NCBI RefSeq assembly: GCF_000150275.1
Contig: NW_002060952.1
Span: 580,482 to 644,481 of the forward strand
Length of the DNA: 64,000 nucleotides
Direction: 5' to 3'
From: Trichoplax adhaerens
Lineage: Eukaryota; Placozoa; Uniplacotomia; Trichoplacea; Trichoplacidae
How positions within the stretch are numbered: the stretch's first letter is position 1; each line of letters starts with the position of its first letter. Below the pieces are notes generated by a model. That model ran no database searches. It was not told the DNA's origin and saw nothing but the letters and a program-made list of their open reading frames with translations. A program made the translations under genes and the position numbers. Shown piece by piece: positions 38,714 to 56,251 of this stretch.

Positions 38714-41700
38714 ATGGCAACACTTCGCCTTCTTGTTCGACATGCTAAACAAGTTGTTATGGTATGCAATAAGGGACAGCTAGCATTGCCAGGTGCTGCA
38801 ATGAACCAACTAGCTGTATTAACCAAGAGCGATCAATCTTCTTCAACTGGCTATTCCATAGTTGTTGATAATTGTGGAACGATTGATGCTATTGGACCTG
38901 ATGAAGAAATTGACAAAGAATTCTCGCCAAAAGACTTTACAAACATTATTGATGCGACGGATATGTGCGTCTTGCCAGGTCTGTAAGTAGACGCTCTTGC
39001 TGTTGCACATTGATACATATTTTATTCGTGATACTTTTGCCAAGGTTTCAAACTACAGAACACAAGGAGAAGTGTACAACTGTCTACGTACTGTAATCAT
39101 CTGCTGTAGTTTACTACAACTTGTATCGACTACACACGAAAGCTTAGATATAATCGCCACGTTTACAGCGTCCTAGCTCAACATCTAATACGATGATGAT
39201 AAATGATCAAGACTGATGATTGAGTCACAGGTCCATACTACTTTATTCTCCTGTCACAATCATGATACCGTGTGTACACTACAGTTTAAAATAGTAGCTG
39301 TTGTGCTGTAGTGATTAATGTACATTTGCAGGTTGAATAATGATGTTTGCTACCGATCTACTGGTATTTAATTAACTTACACACAGAGCGCTATTCGTGA
39401 ATACTATAATCTTTATTCGCAGTAGACATATTCGTACTGCAGTTTGGATAAAGTAGTCCCTGAATCATTTATGATGTAGAGAATAATTCATTACTCATCA
39501 CAACAGCAATAGCTGTATTTTATTTCCGATACTTTTGTATTTGTAGGTTTGGTAGACGGCCATACGCATCCAGTCTGGGCTGGTGATCGTGTCCACGAAT
39601 TTAAGATGAAGGTCTGTGTACTAAAATTGTAATATGACCATGCACTTATTGGATAAAAATCATCCATATGTAATATGCGGATATGTATACGTATCTTCGA
39701 AGATTTATATGTAAATACGAGTGTCTGCATTAAACTGAATGGACAGAATTGGATCTCAGAAACTATCAAACAGCAACATGTCAGAATTTACACTTTATCA
39801 CTACCAACAATCAGATTAATTGCAGTATGCCATAATGCAGTAGAGCATAACAACTAATGCATCCTTGAAGTGTAACATTCGTTTATAATTTATTCCTTCA
39901 TGATAGGGCTTGAACTACTGTTCAAGATACTGTACTCACGTGTGCATTAGCGTACTATACGTATTTCGATACTTGTACAAAAACTACTATATTTTTTTAT
40001 TTATCATTTTATATACGTTAATAATATGTAAAGTATTTCACTCACTCAAGTGTATATGATATAAGCTTGCATGTCCTATTGTCTAACATAAGCGATCAAG
40101 TATTTCACGGCTATATTGAATTCAGTACTAGATAATGATCGCTACGCACCAGATTGTCATCAATTTGTGCTACAATTAGTTCTACTCATGATCTAGAGCT
40201 ACAATCACAAGAATTAATTTACCTACTATTATATTGAATAGCATCAAGTCCTCTTTTGATGTCTAAATGATACTAATTTAAGGGGTATCTCCTTGCATGT
40301 TCATTCACAGTTAAGAGGAGCTAGCTACATGGAAGTTCATGCTAGTGGAGGTGGAATCAATTTTACTGTTCGACATACACGCCAAGCTTCAGAGGATGAT
40401 CTGTACAACTCTTTTCAAAAGCGGGCTTCTAATATGATGAAAAATGGAACTACATTATTCGAAGCTAAAAGTGGATATGGCTTGGATGTTGACACGGAAA
40501 TAAAGATGTTGCGTGTTATTAAACGAGGGATTGATAACTTTCCCATCGATATTTCAGCTACTTACTGTGGAGCCCATTCAGTGCCAGAGTAAGCGGTTAT
40601 ATTTCCCATTAAGACTTCTTATGCCCTAAATTTTACTCACATTCTATAATGCGTACAATATCTTAATACTTGACAAGTGACATTACAGTATCACTACGGG
40701 ATTTGAAGAATGACGTAGTTTATCGATTGGCCTATTCTAGATTTACGAATTAGCCGATATTGAAACGATCGTCATATCAGTCTAGTAACTTATAAATAAA
40801 TACGTTTTACCAAGCTCTTTCCAGTAATCTCAACTCTTAGGGCTATTTAGTAAAGGTTAAACGCAGCAAAACAATTGATATCTATACTAACATAGAATAC
40901 GCGTTTACAATTATATAAAGTTATTTGATTTCAAATAAATGTAATGTGATCACGAATTAATTGTTATACGTATATTGTAGTTATGAATGTATAATTCAAG
41001 TTTCTGTCATATGATTTGATTACAGTTCACTAAAAAATTTGCCTTTTGTAAATACCCTTAATAAAGGAATTTGACGATGGAGGAAGCTACTGATGATATC
41101 ATAAATAATCAAATTCCTGCTATTAAAGAGCTTATAGATCAAGGTAGCTTGCAAGTTGATAATATCGATGTGTTCTGCGAAAAGGGAGTATTCGACGTAC
41201 CAAGCACCTCTAAAATATTAAAGGCTGGAAAAGAGACAGGGCTAGCATTAAATTTTCATGGAGAAGAATTGCATCCTTTGCAATCTGCTGAGGTAATATT
41301 GCATATTGAGAATACACTTGTTCTTAAGTCCTAAACCTAGTTCTTTACTATTACAGATGGGAGCTAAGCTAGGTGCGAGGGCAATTAGCCACTTAGAAAT
41401 GGTTAGTGATGAAGGAATTAAAGCTATGGCTAGCAGTGGGACAGTTGCAGTACTACTTCCAACGACTGCCTACATTTTAAAATTATCTCCGCCACCTGCA
41501 CGAAAAATGATCGATAACGGTATCACACGAACTACTTTATGCGTATATTTGATATAATTAATTATTAGTGTAGTCAGTTATGTTAGTATATCATGTACCG
41601 TAGTAAGGTAGTACTTATATTATGTTCAGGTGTTGCTGTTGCACTTGGGTCCGATTTTAATCCAAATGCATATTGCTTGTCCATGGTAAGTCATTTTTGA

Positions 41701-42139
41701 TTAGTCCATTTTTGACTATCAATATATAATGTGGTGTTGTTAAATTTGTTGACATACTCATATCTTTAGCCGTTGGTCATGCATCTGGCATGTATCATTT
41801 TAAAGATGACTATGGAAGAAGCGCTTGCTGCAGCAACGATTAATGCCGCAGCTTCGCTAGGAAAATCGAAACGACAAGGATCGCTTGAAATCGGAAAACT
41901 TGGTGATATGCTGATAATTGATGCGGCGAGGTAAATATGCTATCACAATAATATGCCAACATTGAAATCCTTTTCAGAACTACGCCTATGTTGTTGTGCG
42001 GTATAAGAAATCGACATGTAGTAACAATAAATTTTACTTTAAATTTAATAGTTGGGAGCACCTGATTTATCAAATGGGAAATCAAGAGTCTTTAATCAAA
42101 TACGTTATTAAAGGAGGAAATATAGTTTATCACAGGTAG
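38714..42139 (+). CDS. AMDHD1: Imidazolonepropionase (AMDHD1/HutI)
   Basis: Third step of histidine degradation: hydrolyses 4-imidazolone-5-propanoate to N-formimino-L-glutamate in the cytosol. Eight exons: 38714-38978, 39547-39611, 40311-40588, 41067-41292, 41357-41519, 41630-41685, 41770-41930, 42052-42139. They total 1,302 nt, 433 residues (human about 426), with all phases consistent. It belongs to the amidohydrolase superfamily. Metal ligands His94 and His96 lie in GHTHPVWAG-type DGHTHPVW. Other landmarks are GGGINFTV, TTLFEAKSGYGLD, SATYCGAHSVP, NIDVFCEKGVFD, NFHGEELHP, AISHLEMVSDEGI, LLPTTAY and ALGSDFNPNAY; the last exon has SWEHLIYQMG. The start is the ATG of MATLRLLVRHAKQVV, matching the human N-terminus. 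Exon 1 uses an unusual donor, CCAG|GTCTGT. An AATAAA lies at 42497. No other histidine-pathway gene is nearby. Confidence 0.95.
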
Positions 42140-43841
42140 CACTTACTTTGAAACTTTTATTCACGTTGTAACGTATTCCAAGCTAATTAAGCGTATTAAA
42201 TGTTTGCTGCTAGACTTAAATCTATTGCTTAAGATATAGCTTCGTACTATACCTTTATAAAGATTATTGTCCTGCAGATTGATCCATGTACCCAATTTAA
42301 AATAGAAGCTGTTACCTTTCGAGGATCAGAATTAAGAAGTGTTGTGTATTGTAATGATTATTATGAAAAATCCTCAAGTTATTACACTTTTAAGATACTA
42401 TTGCTCACTATTACGAAATATTATAGCTTGAATATCAATCATTTTTGATTGGATTTACTTTTATTGTATACTATCTGGCATCAAATGTTAACAAAAAATA
42501 AATATGAATATTATTTTATTTTATTCATAAATTCCGGTCTATATATACAGTGTTGGTAATTTGAGGTATTTACTCGAATCATATTAAAGCTAAAGTGCCA
42601 TGAGCTCCTAGATGTCCACGAAGAATTTATCTATTGGAAAGGCAATTAATTATAGTACTCGTAATTGCTTGTCTTAGACGGATGCCAATGTCACTACAAG
42701 TGTAGTGATTCATGTACTAAAACAAGTTGTCCATTTTCTAACCACGGAAAATACAGTAAATATCATCAAAATTTTTGTGTATCGAATATACTGTACACTG
42801 TTTATACTGAAATTCGCGTAACTTGTGGTCTGCAACGATGTTATGCCAAAGTGGCCATTGTCGGAATTGGCCTATAAATATCTAATATCTATTACAGTAT
42901 ACCAGTTTACTATCCTATCATTCTTATCTTCTACAGTATATACTATAATCGCTCTATAATGTTGTAGCAAGAAAATACATACGAAATATCATTTGTAATA
43001 ACAATTTATATATAGATACGAGTATACTGTTCTATTTCGATGGATCTGTTACGAGTAGTCCCACAAACGCTTTGCACTGTAATATTTTACAGGAGCAGTT
43101 ATATTAGTAGCAACTTCAAGTCGAAATACCACCATGGGTTTCATTTTTAAGCTATATAATCTACAGTTCCGTTTCTAACGATAAATAATACTTTATTATT
43201 CTAAGCAAAAATGGAACGCAGTATACTGAATTATTGATTATAGCTTGCTTCATTCGATTAAAGTGAACAAAATGAGCATGATTATTCGCAATTTTGGAAT
43301 ATATTTTCATCAGAATATAGAGGACTAGACATTGAAAATTTTATTTTACTACCATTTTTCATCCTTATATTCATGTCTATATAATCAGATACATCCTATA
43401 TTATCTTAATATCAGAGGATCGATATTAAAGAGAATATTTATAGTAACATTGTATAGTCTAGTACATGACCGTGTTATCTATATCTCAGATCTTTTAGCT
43501 AGATCTTACTCGTACGGGCATATAAGATAATATTTAATATCCAACCATGTGAGTAATGCACAGTGGTTGTTGCACTTGCGAGAGTAAGAAATCAGAGTGA
43601 AAACAAATAAGGATATAAATAAATAAAAACTATTACAGATGTCTATTTATATCATTACAGCAAAACTGATGTACTGTACTATAATAAATTATTATAATAC
43701 GCGTATAATCAATATAACTAGTTAGATGTAGCAGGTTAATATACTCATGTTTTTGCTTCAACAATATGAAGCACCTGTATGTTGTGCACAGCCATTATGA
43801 TGTGCAAAATATCAGGCCGACGGAATTAATTATATGCTACT
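42140..43841. other. Convergent AMDHD1/MCFD2-like spacer
   Basis: AT-rich DNA with no supported gene; a plus-strand frame at 42665-42877 has no splice partner or family match. It should hold the 3' untranslated regions of both neighbours. Only a few TACTGTAC-type words are present. Confidence 0.5.
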
Positions 43842-45471
43842 TTATGAATTATAGGCCAACATATACTCCGCATAATCAATATAACCATCTCCATTTCTAT
43901 CATCATCTTCTAGGGCTCGATCTATCCATTCTGCAAATTTTGCGTCGTCAAATTTTTCATCGTTATGATTTGTGTAATCCGACATAGCTTTAAAAATTTC
44001 TAAGCCATCAAGTTTACCATTGTTATCAGTATCATGTAACTTGAAATAATGCATAACCATATTTTCGTCATCGAGCTTCTCTTCTTTAACGTTGACTTGT
44101 TCTTTTAAGTGTTCTTCGATATGTCTACCGATTTAATGAAAGAGAGTATAATAAGCACGCGTATAACACTAGCCATTACAGGCTAAAGGTTTAATTGAAT
44201 CTAACAGAAATTAGCTACAATGTCAGCATGTAGTGTACAGTACGACAGCTTCGATGTTATCAATTTTGATGTTCTATGACCATACTGTACTACTACTGTG
44301 CTCGTAGTGTAAGGTGGCGAAATAAATAAGGTTGCAGGATTTTCATAAAGTCAGTACGTGTACAGTAACGTTGGATTCCGTAAGTTAATCGTCGAGCCTG
44401 ACGATATGGCTGTACCGTACAGTTGTTAAATTGTGGATAAAAAGCTATTCTAGATATCAGTATCTCCTATAGTGTGCTGAGTACAGTACTTAGTCAACAA
44501 AGCAAGATCTTAATATGTCTCAAGCGCGTTTCGTCTTCTTCAATCTTGAACAACATTACCTATTCCATCAAGTTCATTGTTAAGTACTCTTATTCACAAG
44601 GCCTTATGTGCGTTCAATTTTGATATGTACTGTTGTATATACTCTATAGACTGTACGTGTACAGTATTATATTTTTAATTGGCAAGTTATGGTACCTTTG
44701 GAGATAGCTATATGTACAATATCTAGTCCGTGTCTTTGTGCAACATTTCCACAATCAGTTTATGTAGCAATATCGTCACTATTTTTGAACAACCTATCGT
44801 CTTTTAAAACCTTTAACAACATTACAGTAACTAGTAAGTAGCCATGTACGATAGTATATTGAAATAATAGGGAGCATATTAAAACAGTTATGGTTATTTC
44901 AGATTGTTATGTTATGAGACAATTGACTCAAGTATTTTAAGCGAGAGATTGGTATGGTTCATTTACACACGTACATGCATTATCTTGTCTACAAATAAAA
45001 TAATCACAAAATTGATGATTTAGATCGCTTTTCGATATTGAAACTCTGACTTTGACTTTCATTGTATACAATGATACGAGTATGAGGAGTCTTAGGAAAT
45101 GTGTAATCGTGTACCTATGAAAGGGTTTTGTATTTAATTTGGTGTATATAAGTACATCATGAAAGCCGTTAGGAGTAAATTATGGACAAAAAGCGCTTTT
45201 GTTTACGAAAGGTAGAGAAATAACGATAACATTATGTCCACTTAGTCTACTGCATACTTTTAAAAATAGTTTAAAAATTAGAGTGCTACACGGTCCATTT
45301 TATTGTAGTAGTCATATTAAGATGGAAATCAATATGAAGTAACATTGACAGTCAGCAAGCCTACTTTCGATCTTTGATATGTTTGGTATCCCGCAAAGGG
45401 CTAATTCTTTCAGCGCAAGTGACGAAAGACAATAACAATAGCAGGAATAGTGATACGATGAAAAGCTTCAT
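43842..45471 (-). CDS. MCFD2: MCFD2-like secreted EF-hand protein, copy 1
   Basis: MCFD2 binds LMAN1/ERGIC-53 and forms the calcium-dependent ER-to-Golgi cargo receptor. Two coding exons: 45471-45365 (107 nt) and 44124-43842 (283 nt), 129 residues. Exon 1 encodes a clear signal peptide, MKLFIVSLFLLLLLSFVTCA, then a polar stretch ending KHIKDR; the phase-2 junction adds Lys before HIEEHLKEQ. The second exon has HYFKLHDTDNNGKLDGLEIF and DDRNGDGYIDYAEY. Both EF loops have Asp at 1 and 3, Asn or Asp at 5, and Glu at 12 (DTDNNGKLDGLE, DRNGDGYIDYAE), so both should bind calcium. The 1,240-nt intron position and phase equal those in copy 2 at 48156. A nearer hydrophobic start at 44174 is out of frame and was rejected. 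Confidence 0.88.
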
Positions 45472-45792
45472 TCTTTCGCTTGGTGGTCAATCCAGCACAA
45501 GTCCTTAGTCCGGCCAAAAAAAAAAGATAGCTATGAGCTTATCTTACTACTTTAGTCCTATTTAAAATGACTAGTAAACTATTCGAAGTTCAAATTTTCA
45601 AGAGTGAAAGTAAAAATGGACAAACTACGCGTCAAAGGATTTTATATTGTTGCGATTGAATGACAGTACGGTCTGGTATTGAATTTGAATGATGTTGCCT
45701 TTGTCGGTAGTACCCGTCTACAGTACTATCCAGTACAGTACTGTACTGTATAAGACAGTGCTTTACACTGTACGGTCTGGAGACAAAGACCA

Positions 45793-46010
45793 TAAATACT
45801 GTAGTGTACAGACTCCTAGAATAATAATATATCGTCGTTGAAGCTATTTACGCTGAGTATCTGAGTAATCGGGGTTATTATGGCTGGGCCTAATGTACCG
45901 TAAATACTGTAGTGTACATGTACAGACTCCTAGAGTAATGTATCATCGTTGAAGCTATTTACGCTGAGTATTTGAGTAGTCGGGGTTATTACAGCTGGGC
46001 TTAATGTACA
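45793..46010. repeat. 108-bp tandem duplication
   Basis: AAATACTGTAGTGTACA starts at 45794 and 45902. Both copies continue with GACTCCTAGA.TAAT, then GTTGAAGCTATTTACGCTGAGTAT.TGAGTA.TCGGGGTTATTA and GCTGGGC.TAATGTAC. About 90 percent identity by eye. Confidence 0.88.
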
Positions 46011-46118
46011 GTCTGTTCAATTGAAAGTGTCACCCCAGTCCGGTTTGCACTGGAGTACAGTACTGAGTGGGCCGCTACAGTACCAATAGATGGAAAATTG
46101 GGGTGACATTTCAATTGT

Positions 46119-46890
46119 AAAGATTGTACAGTGCAGTATAGTAAAAGGCAAAAGTAACTTCTACAGTACAGTACAGTATTGTACTGTACTGTACTGTACT
46201 GTAGAAACAAAGACAAATCATACAGTACTGTACAGTACTGTACTGTATTTCTATGAATTCCAAATTCGCCGGTCAATTGAGTAGCCCATGACAGTGCAAC
46301 AGTACAGTACATACTGTCATCAAGAGTCCTGTATTGGAATGGGACAAATTTGGCCATAATAGTCCTTGGTACAGTCAGGGGCTACTACTGTCAAAAGTGA
46401 GGGACGGAGAACGGCCGTTCAGTCTAGTCAAAATAAGGGGGTCAATCATTTTGCTAGTCATCTCCACTTAACGCCATATCAGACATGATAGACTATTTGT
46501 GCTAAAGTGCGACTCCAGTACACGCAACTCCTGTACACTACTCCAGTACACAGTACAGTAAAGTAAATCTTAGGGGTAAGATTTACTGTACTGTACTGTA
46601 CTGTACAGTACAATACTGTAGTTTTACAGTACAGTGTACACTACAGTTTAGTACTGTACTGTAGCCAATCCTCCTGGTGTTGCCAATGATTGGATGCCAC
46701 GTCAATGTGACGTCATGCAACGCCATACTCGACTTTGCTGGCTGATGATAGAAGATGAACTACAGTACAGTACTGTAAATTACTGGTGTGCTACAGTAGT
46801 GTACAGTACAGTATAAACTACACTACAGTACTGTACTGTACTGTACTGTACTATACAGTACTACTGTACAATACTGTACTAGCCTGCATC
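46119..46890. repeat. Dense GTACTGTAC/TACAGTAC palindromic cluster
   Basis: Long runs of (GTACT)-type words in both orientations, for example ACTGTACTGTACTGTACTG near 46181-46200 and again near 46578-46600 and 46827-46850. Words in opposite orientations alternate, so single strands could fold into many overlapping hairpins. Confidence 0.9.
46159..46206. repeat. 48-nt hairpin with a perfect 20-bp stem
   Basis: The left arm TTCTACAGTACAGTACAGTA (46159-46178) is the exact reverse complement of the right arm (46187-46206), with the 8-nt loop TTGTACTG between. Because the arms are periodic, slipped pairings are also possible. Confidence 0.9.
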
Positions 46891-48155
46891 GCTCTGCCTG
46901 TCAGCAAGCATTAGAAAACTTTCTTAATCCACTTTAACTCCTTCAGGACGGCAATCAGAGTGGCTGGCATTGGATTGCTTGGTTGCAGCACAATTTGATC
47001 CAAGATTATCCTCTCCAAAATTGCTCTTGTACAGACTACATCGTATTGGTTGATAATACTCATCAATAGGGTAAACGCGTACATGTAAATAAATAACAGC
47101 AGATGCAATGTGTTTGCCATACACTAATAATTAATTAATTAATATATATATATTATATACTGTATATATACAGATCATAATCCAAGATAGAGCCGTGTAC
47201 GATGCTGTACGTATTTATTATACAGTACCATAAAGTAACCAAGGTTGAAAAAGTTCAACTTTAGTTCATTTTTAATTGAACCTGATTGAATCCAATGAAC
47301 CAATCTTATACAACTGTTACAGTTGGATGCGATAGAATTTTAAATTGAATTAAACTTGAGTCGAAATACTATGCGGTACTGTACGCGTAGCTACTACTTT
47401 GAACACCTGTCGCATTGGTGACAAAACACAGAATACAGAATACAGTACTAAGGTCGTGGCAATGAACGCAAGGAAATAACGCTGTCGGGTCTAATTTACT
47501 GTAAACTACTCAACTTGGTTAAGTCAATCACTTTAACAATATTGGAGTTAGTATTCTTGTGAAATTCTAATTAAATTAACGTACAGTACAATGAATACCT
47601 TGAGGATATCAATCTTAATGTTTAAAGTTACAGTTAGAACCAATTGAACTAGACGAGTACTGTATATTGAGTCACGGAATTAAATAAGCCATTTTTATTC
47701 GTAATTCCATTATCTTTTGGACTCATTCATAGTCAGTAATCAACAGTACAAGCAGTTCTACTCATCTTGTTACTGTATAGTATAAATAGTATCGAATAGG
47801 GTCCATCCATTATTGACTCATATGCAATATTACTAATTTTCCATATCAGCGTATAATTTCAATTTCCTTGCAATGTGTAACTGTAGCTCATGGAATACGA
47901 TTATAAATTAATGATTAGAAAGTTAATCTATAATACAGTAGATGGCGTTCCAGTCTCACGGCTCTAAATGATATTGCATACATTGAGGATATTGTACTTA
48001 TAAATGTAGATTTACTCTACAGTGTACTGTGTACAGTTCAATACCTACTTCATCAATTATTCAAATAATATCAAACAGTCTAATAAATAATGTCTTATTA
48101 AACTAACGTTTATCTAATAGGTCCTTGGTTCTAATTCTTTGAATTGTATGAAATA

Positions 48156-48822
48156 ATGAAGTTTTTGTTGGTAGCTTTTACGCTTTATGCGCTAACTGTA
48201 ACAGTAGATGCACAACAAAATAATAATGCCTTTCACGATAAAGCAAACATTCAAGATCGCGAGTAAGTTAGATTAAAAGCCAGCATTACCAAGATGCTCT
48301 ACTTCTATATCTAGTCAATTTCTATACTGTAGCAGTCATGCATATTTCAAAATAAATTGTCTATCTAGCATCCCTGAGTGGTAATATTCTTTACTTAGAG
48401 AATCTCATCAATTTAACAATAGTTATAAAAACTACTCTCATTCATTCCCTGTTAATTAACTTGAGTAGCAAATTGATAATCTTGAAGCTTAAATAGACTT
48501 ACTATATTATCCTTTATGCTAAAGTCATCTCGAAGAACATCTACGGGATCAGATTGATATAGATACCAACGAGAAAATGGACTCCGAAAAAATGAACTTT
48601 CACTTTTTTAAGTTGCACGATTATGATGATAACTCCAAATTGGATGGATTGGAAATTATGGCAGCTTTATCTCATCACAATAAAGCTAACGATAAGGCAA
48701 TCGATGATAGTGATGTTGTCAATACCGTAGACGAAGTCTTAAAAGAAGACGATTTAGATGGTGATGGTTATCTAGATTACACGGAATTTCTTCGTTCTCA
48801 AGGCAAGCAATCTTCTAATTAG
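48156..48822 (+). CDS. MCFD2: MCFD2-like secreted EF-hand protein, copy 2
   Basis: Second MCFD2-type protein, probably an ER-Golgi cargo-receptor subunit. Two coding exons, 48156-48262 and 48525-48822, give 134 residues. The signal peptide is MKFLLVAFTLYALTVTVDA with likely cleavage before QQNNN. A polar linker leads to NIQDR, Asp across the intron, and HLEEHLRDQ. EF loop 1 is DYDDNSKLDGLE and EF loop 2 is DLDGDGYLDYTE; both keep calcium-ligand positions. Length and arrangement fit MCFD2 (146 in human). Exon 1 is exactly as long (107 nt) and the intron phase (2) is the same as in copy 1, so the two are paralogs. An AATAAA lies at 49031, about 210 nt after the stop. Confidence 0.92.
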
Positions 48823-49718
48823 GACAATCAGGATAAGCTTCATGCAACGACAATCCTGACTTGGTCGTAAAGGCGATATTTAATTAATTACATCTTTGTT
48901 ACCCATTACAGATAATTGAAAGGACACTCAAAGTAGTGACCGCTTCAGTGAAATTCTAGTTTAAATATATACTGTACATATATCTACAGTATATAACTAT
49001 TCATTGATCTAATCTTATGACTGTAGAGAGAATAAACTATTCTTATTTTTCCGACTCTGTGCTGTTTTTGGTCGATCATGCTATCTGATAGTTGTATACG
49101 GTATAGTATTAACACTTTAATATAATTAAGCATACTCGTATGCCTCAGCAATATTCCATAAAAGTCATCGGAGTTACAAATTGTCAATAGCAATCAACAT
49201 ATTTTACGTTGATGAACATGCAGAATTACAATTCATTGCTGTACTGTACGATAATAAATCTGAAAAGACGATAAGATGAATTACCGACTTTAGTAATCGA
49301 TCTAAGAATATTACCCTATGGAACTCATTCTAATAATTGTAACTGGGATCGTCACGATACTGAAATTTAGTCTAAAGGTGTTATAATATCATTTACGGCA
49401 GATAGCTGCTACACAGATTTAGATTGCTTGATCAAGCTCAACAATGAAAGATCTGACTATACTATAGTTATTTTCCAACAAAGTTTTATTACGGAGCCCT
49501 CCTTTTAGTTTAAGCTCCTAAGCATCATTCTGACAATAGCTTTTATCACATAAGATCATGATACAGATTCAGATAAGGTACCGTGTTAAAACAGCGACAT
49601 CAATATCGACAGCTATCACTATTAATTTACGGACCAATTATAATTTTTATGTAAGTATATTACGCCAAAATAAAGCCGGAATTTTTAATGATATACTGAC
49701 TGGCGTAAACTGTTAAGA
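48823..49718. other. Convergent MCFD2-like/NO66 spacer
   Basis: AT-rich, no supported gene. It includes the AATAAA at 49031 for the plus-strand gene and, on the minus strand, an AATAAA (TTTATT at 49485-49490 on the plus strand) about 230 nt past the NO66 stop. Confidence 0.55.
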
Positions 49719-55752
<6,034 letters not shown>

Positions 55753-56251
55753 GAACTACGATAGCCAAGCTGGCAGTCTTCAACTCATCGATGGGCTCGA
55801 TATGGTTTGAGGAGTATTTCTGCTGTGATTGGCAGCGAAAGCATCATAACATTGGTGGTATTTGGGACAGACCGGTATGGAACGGTATAGAGCGGTATAG
55901 ACCGGCATAGAACGGTCTCGAATGGTGCGGAACGGTACGGTCCGGCGTAGAATAGTACAGTACGGTAGCCCAATGATTTCGACACGTTCGTTGAAGAACT
56001 GCAACACTCACCAACGTCACCCATCGACATCCACTCTGGTAGTGTCAGTCAACATCACTTCAGTCCATGGTTTCCATACTGTACACAGTGTACAGTATAT
56101 GACCAGCGTGCCGTGCCATACTGTACTATACTACACGACAGTACTACCAACCAGTTCAAGGACTGACTGGACGGACGCCTGTCACTCACTCACTGATGTA
56201 ACACGATTCTGTTGGAAACCATAGCGATAACGGTTGCAGCCTTCTCAAATC
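55753..56251. promoter_or_regulatory. Divergent NO66/WDR27 intergenic region
   Basis: Only 0.5 kb separates the two outward-facing start codons, so a shared bidirectional promoter is likely. It contains a 10-bp-period GC-richer repeat (55871-55960) and TACTGTACA/GTACAGTA words (56070-56150). Open frames crossing it on both strands reflect the repeat, not genes. Confidence 0.55.
55871..55960. repeat. Nine-unit 10-bp repeat, A(C/A)CGGTATAG type
   Basis: Successive 10-mers read ACCGGTATGG, AACGGTATAG, AGCGGTATAG, ACCGGCATAG, AACGGTCTCG, AATGGTGCGG, AACGGTACGG, TCCGGCGTAG, AATAGTACAG. The period is exactly 10 with substitutions but no gaps, so units are spaced by about one helical turn. It lies 120-230 bp upstream of the NO66 start codon. 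Confidence 0.85.

Larger units (their letters stand above)
45472..48155. promoter_or_regulatory. Divergent region between the two MCFD2-like genes
   Basis: A 2.7-kb spacer between divergently transcribed paralogs, presumably carrying both promoters. It has the densest TACAGTAC/GTACTGTAC cluster in the window (45720-45750, 46119-46310, 46540-46890), a 108-bp duplication (45793-46010), a perfect-stem hairpin (46159-46206) and an AT-rich palindromic stretch (47125-47172). The minus-strand frame at 46911-47120 starts with a hydrophobic run but has no phase-compatible continuation, so it is not called as a gene. Confidence 0.5.

Noticed and set aside
42665-42877. Cys-rich 70-codon plus-strand frame
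   Set aside because: No splice partner, no signal peptide and no known cysteine spacing; lies in the convergent spacer after AMDHD1.
44124-44176. MASVIRVLIILSF hydrophobic start just upstream of the minus-strand EF-hand exon
   Set aside because: It is in a different frame and soon stops; the stretch is better read as the pyrimidine-rich acceptor region.
46001-46357. 118-codon minus-strand frame
   Set aside because: It is produced by the palindromic repeat; residues repeat YCTVLY-like words.
46911-47120. Minus-strand frame with hydrophobic start MANTLHLLLFIYMYAFTLL
   Set aside because: Considered as the signal-peptide exon of the MCFD2-like gene, but no donor of the needed phase 2 follows; the exon at 45365-45471 fits in length, phase and sequence.
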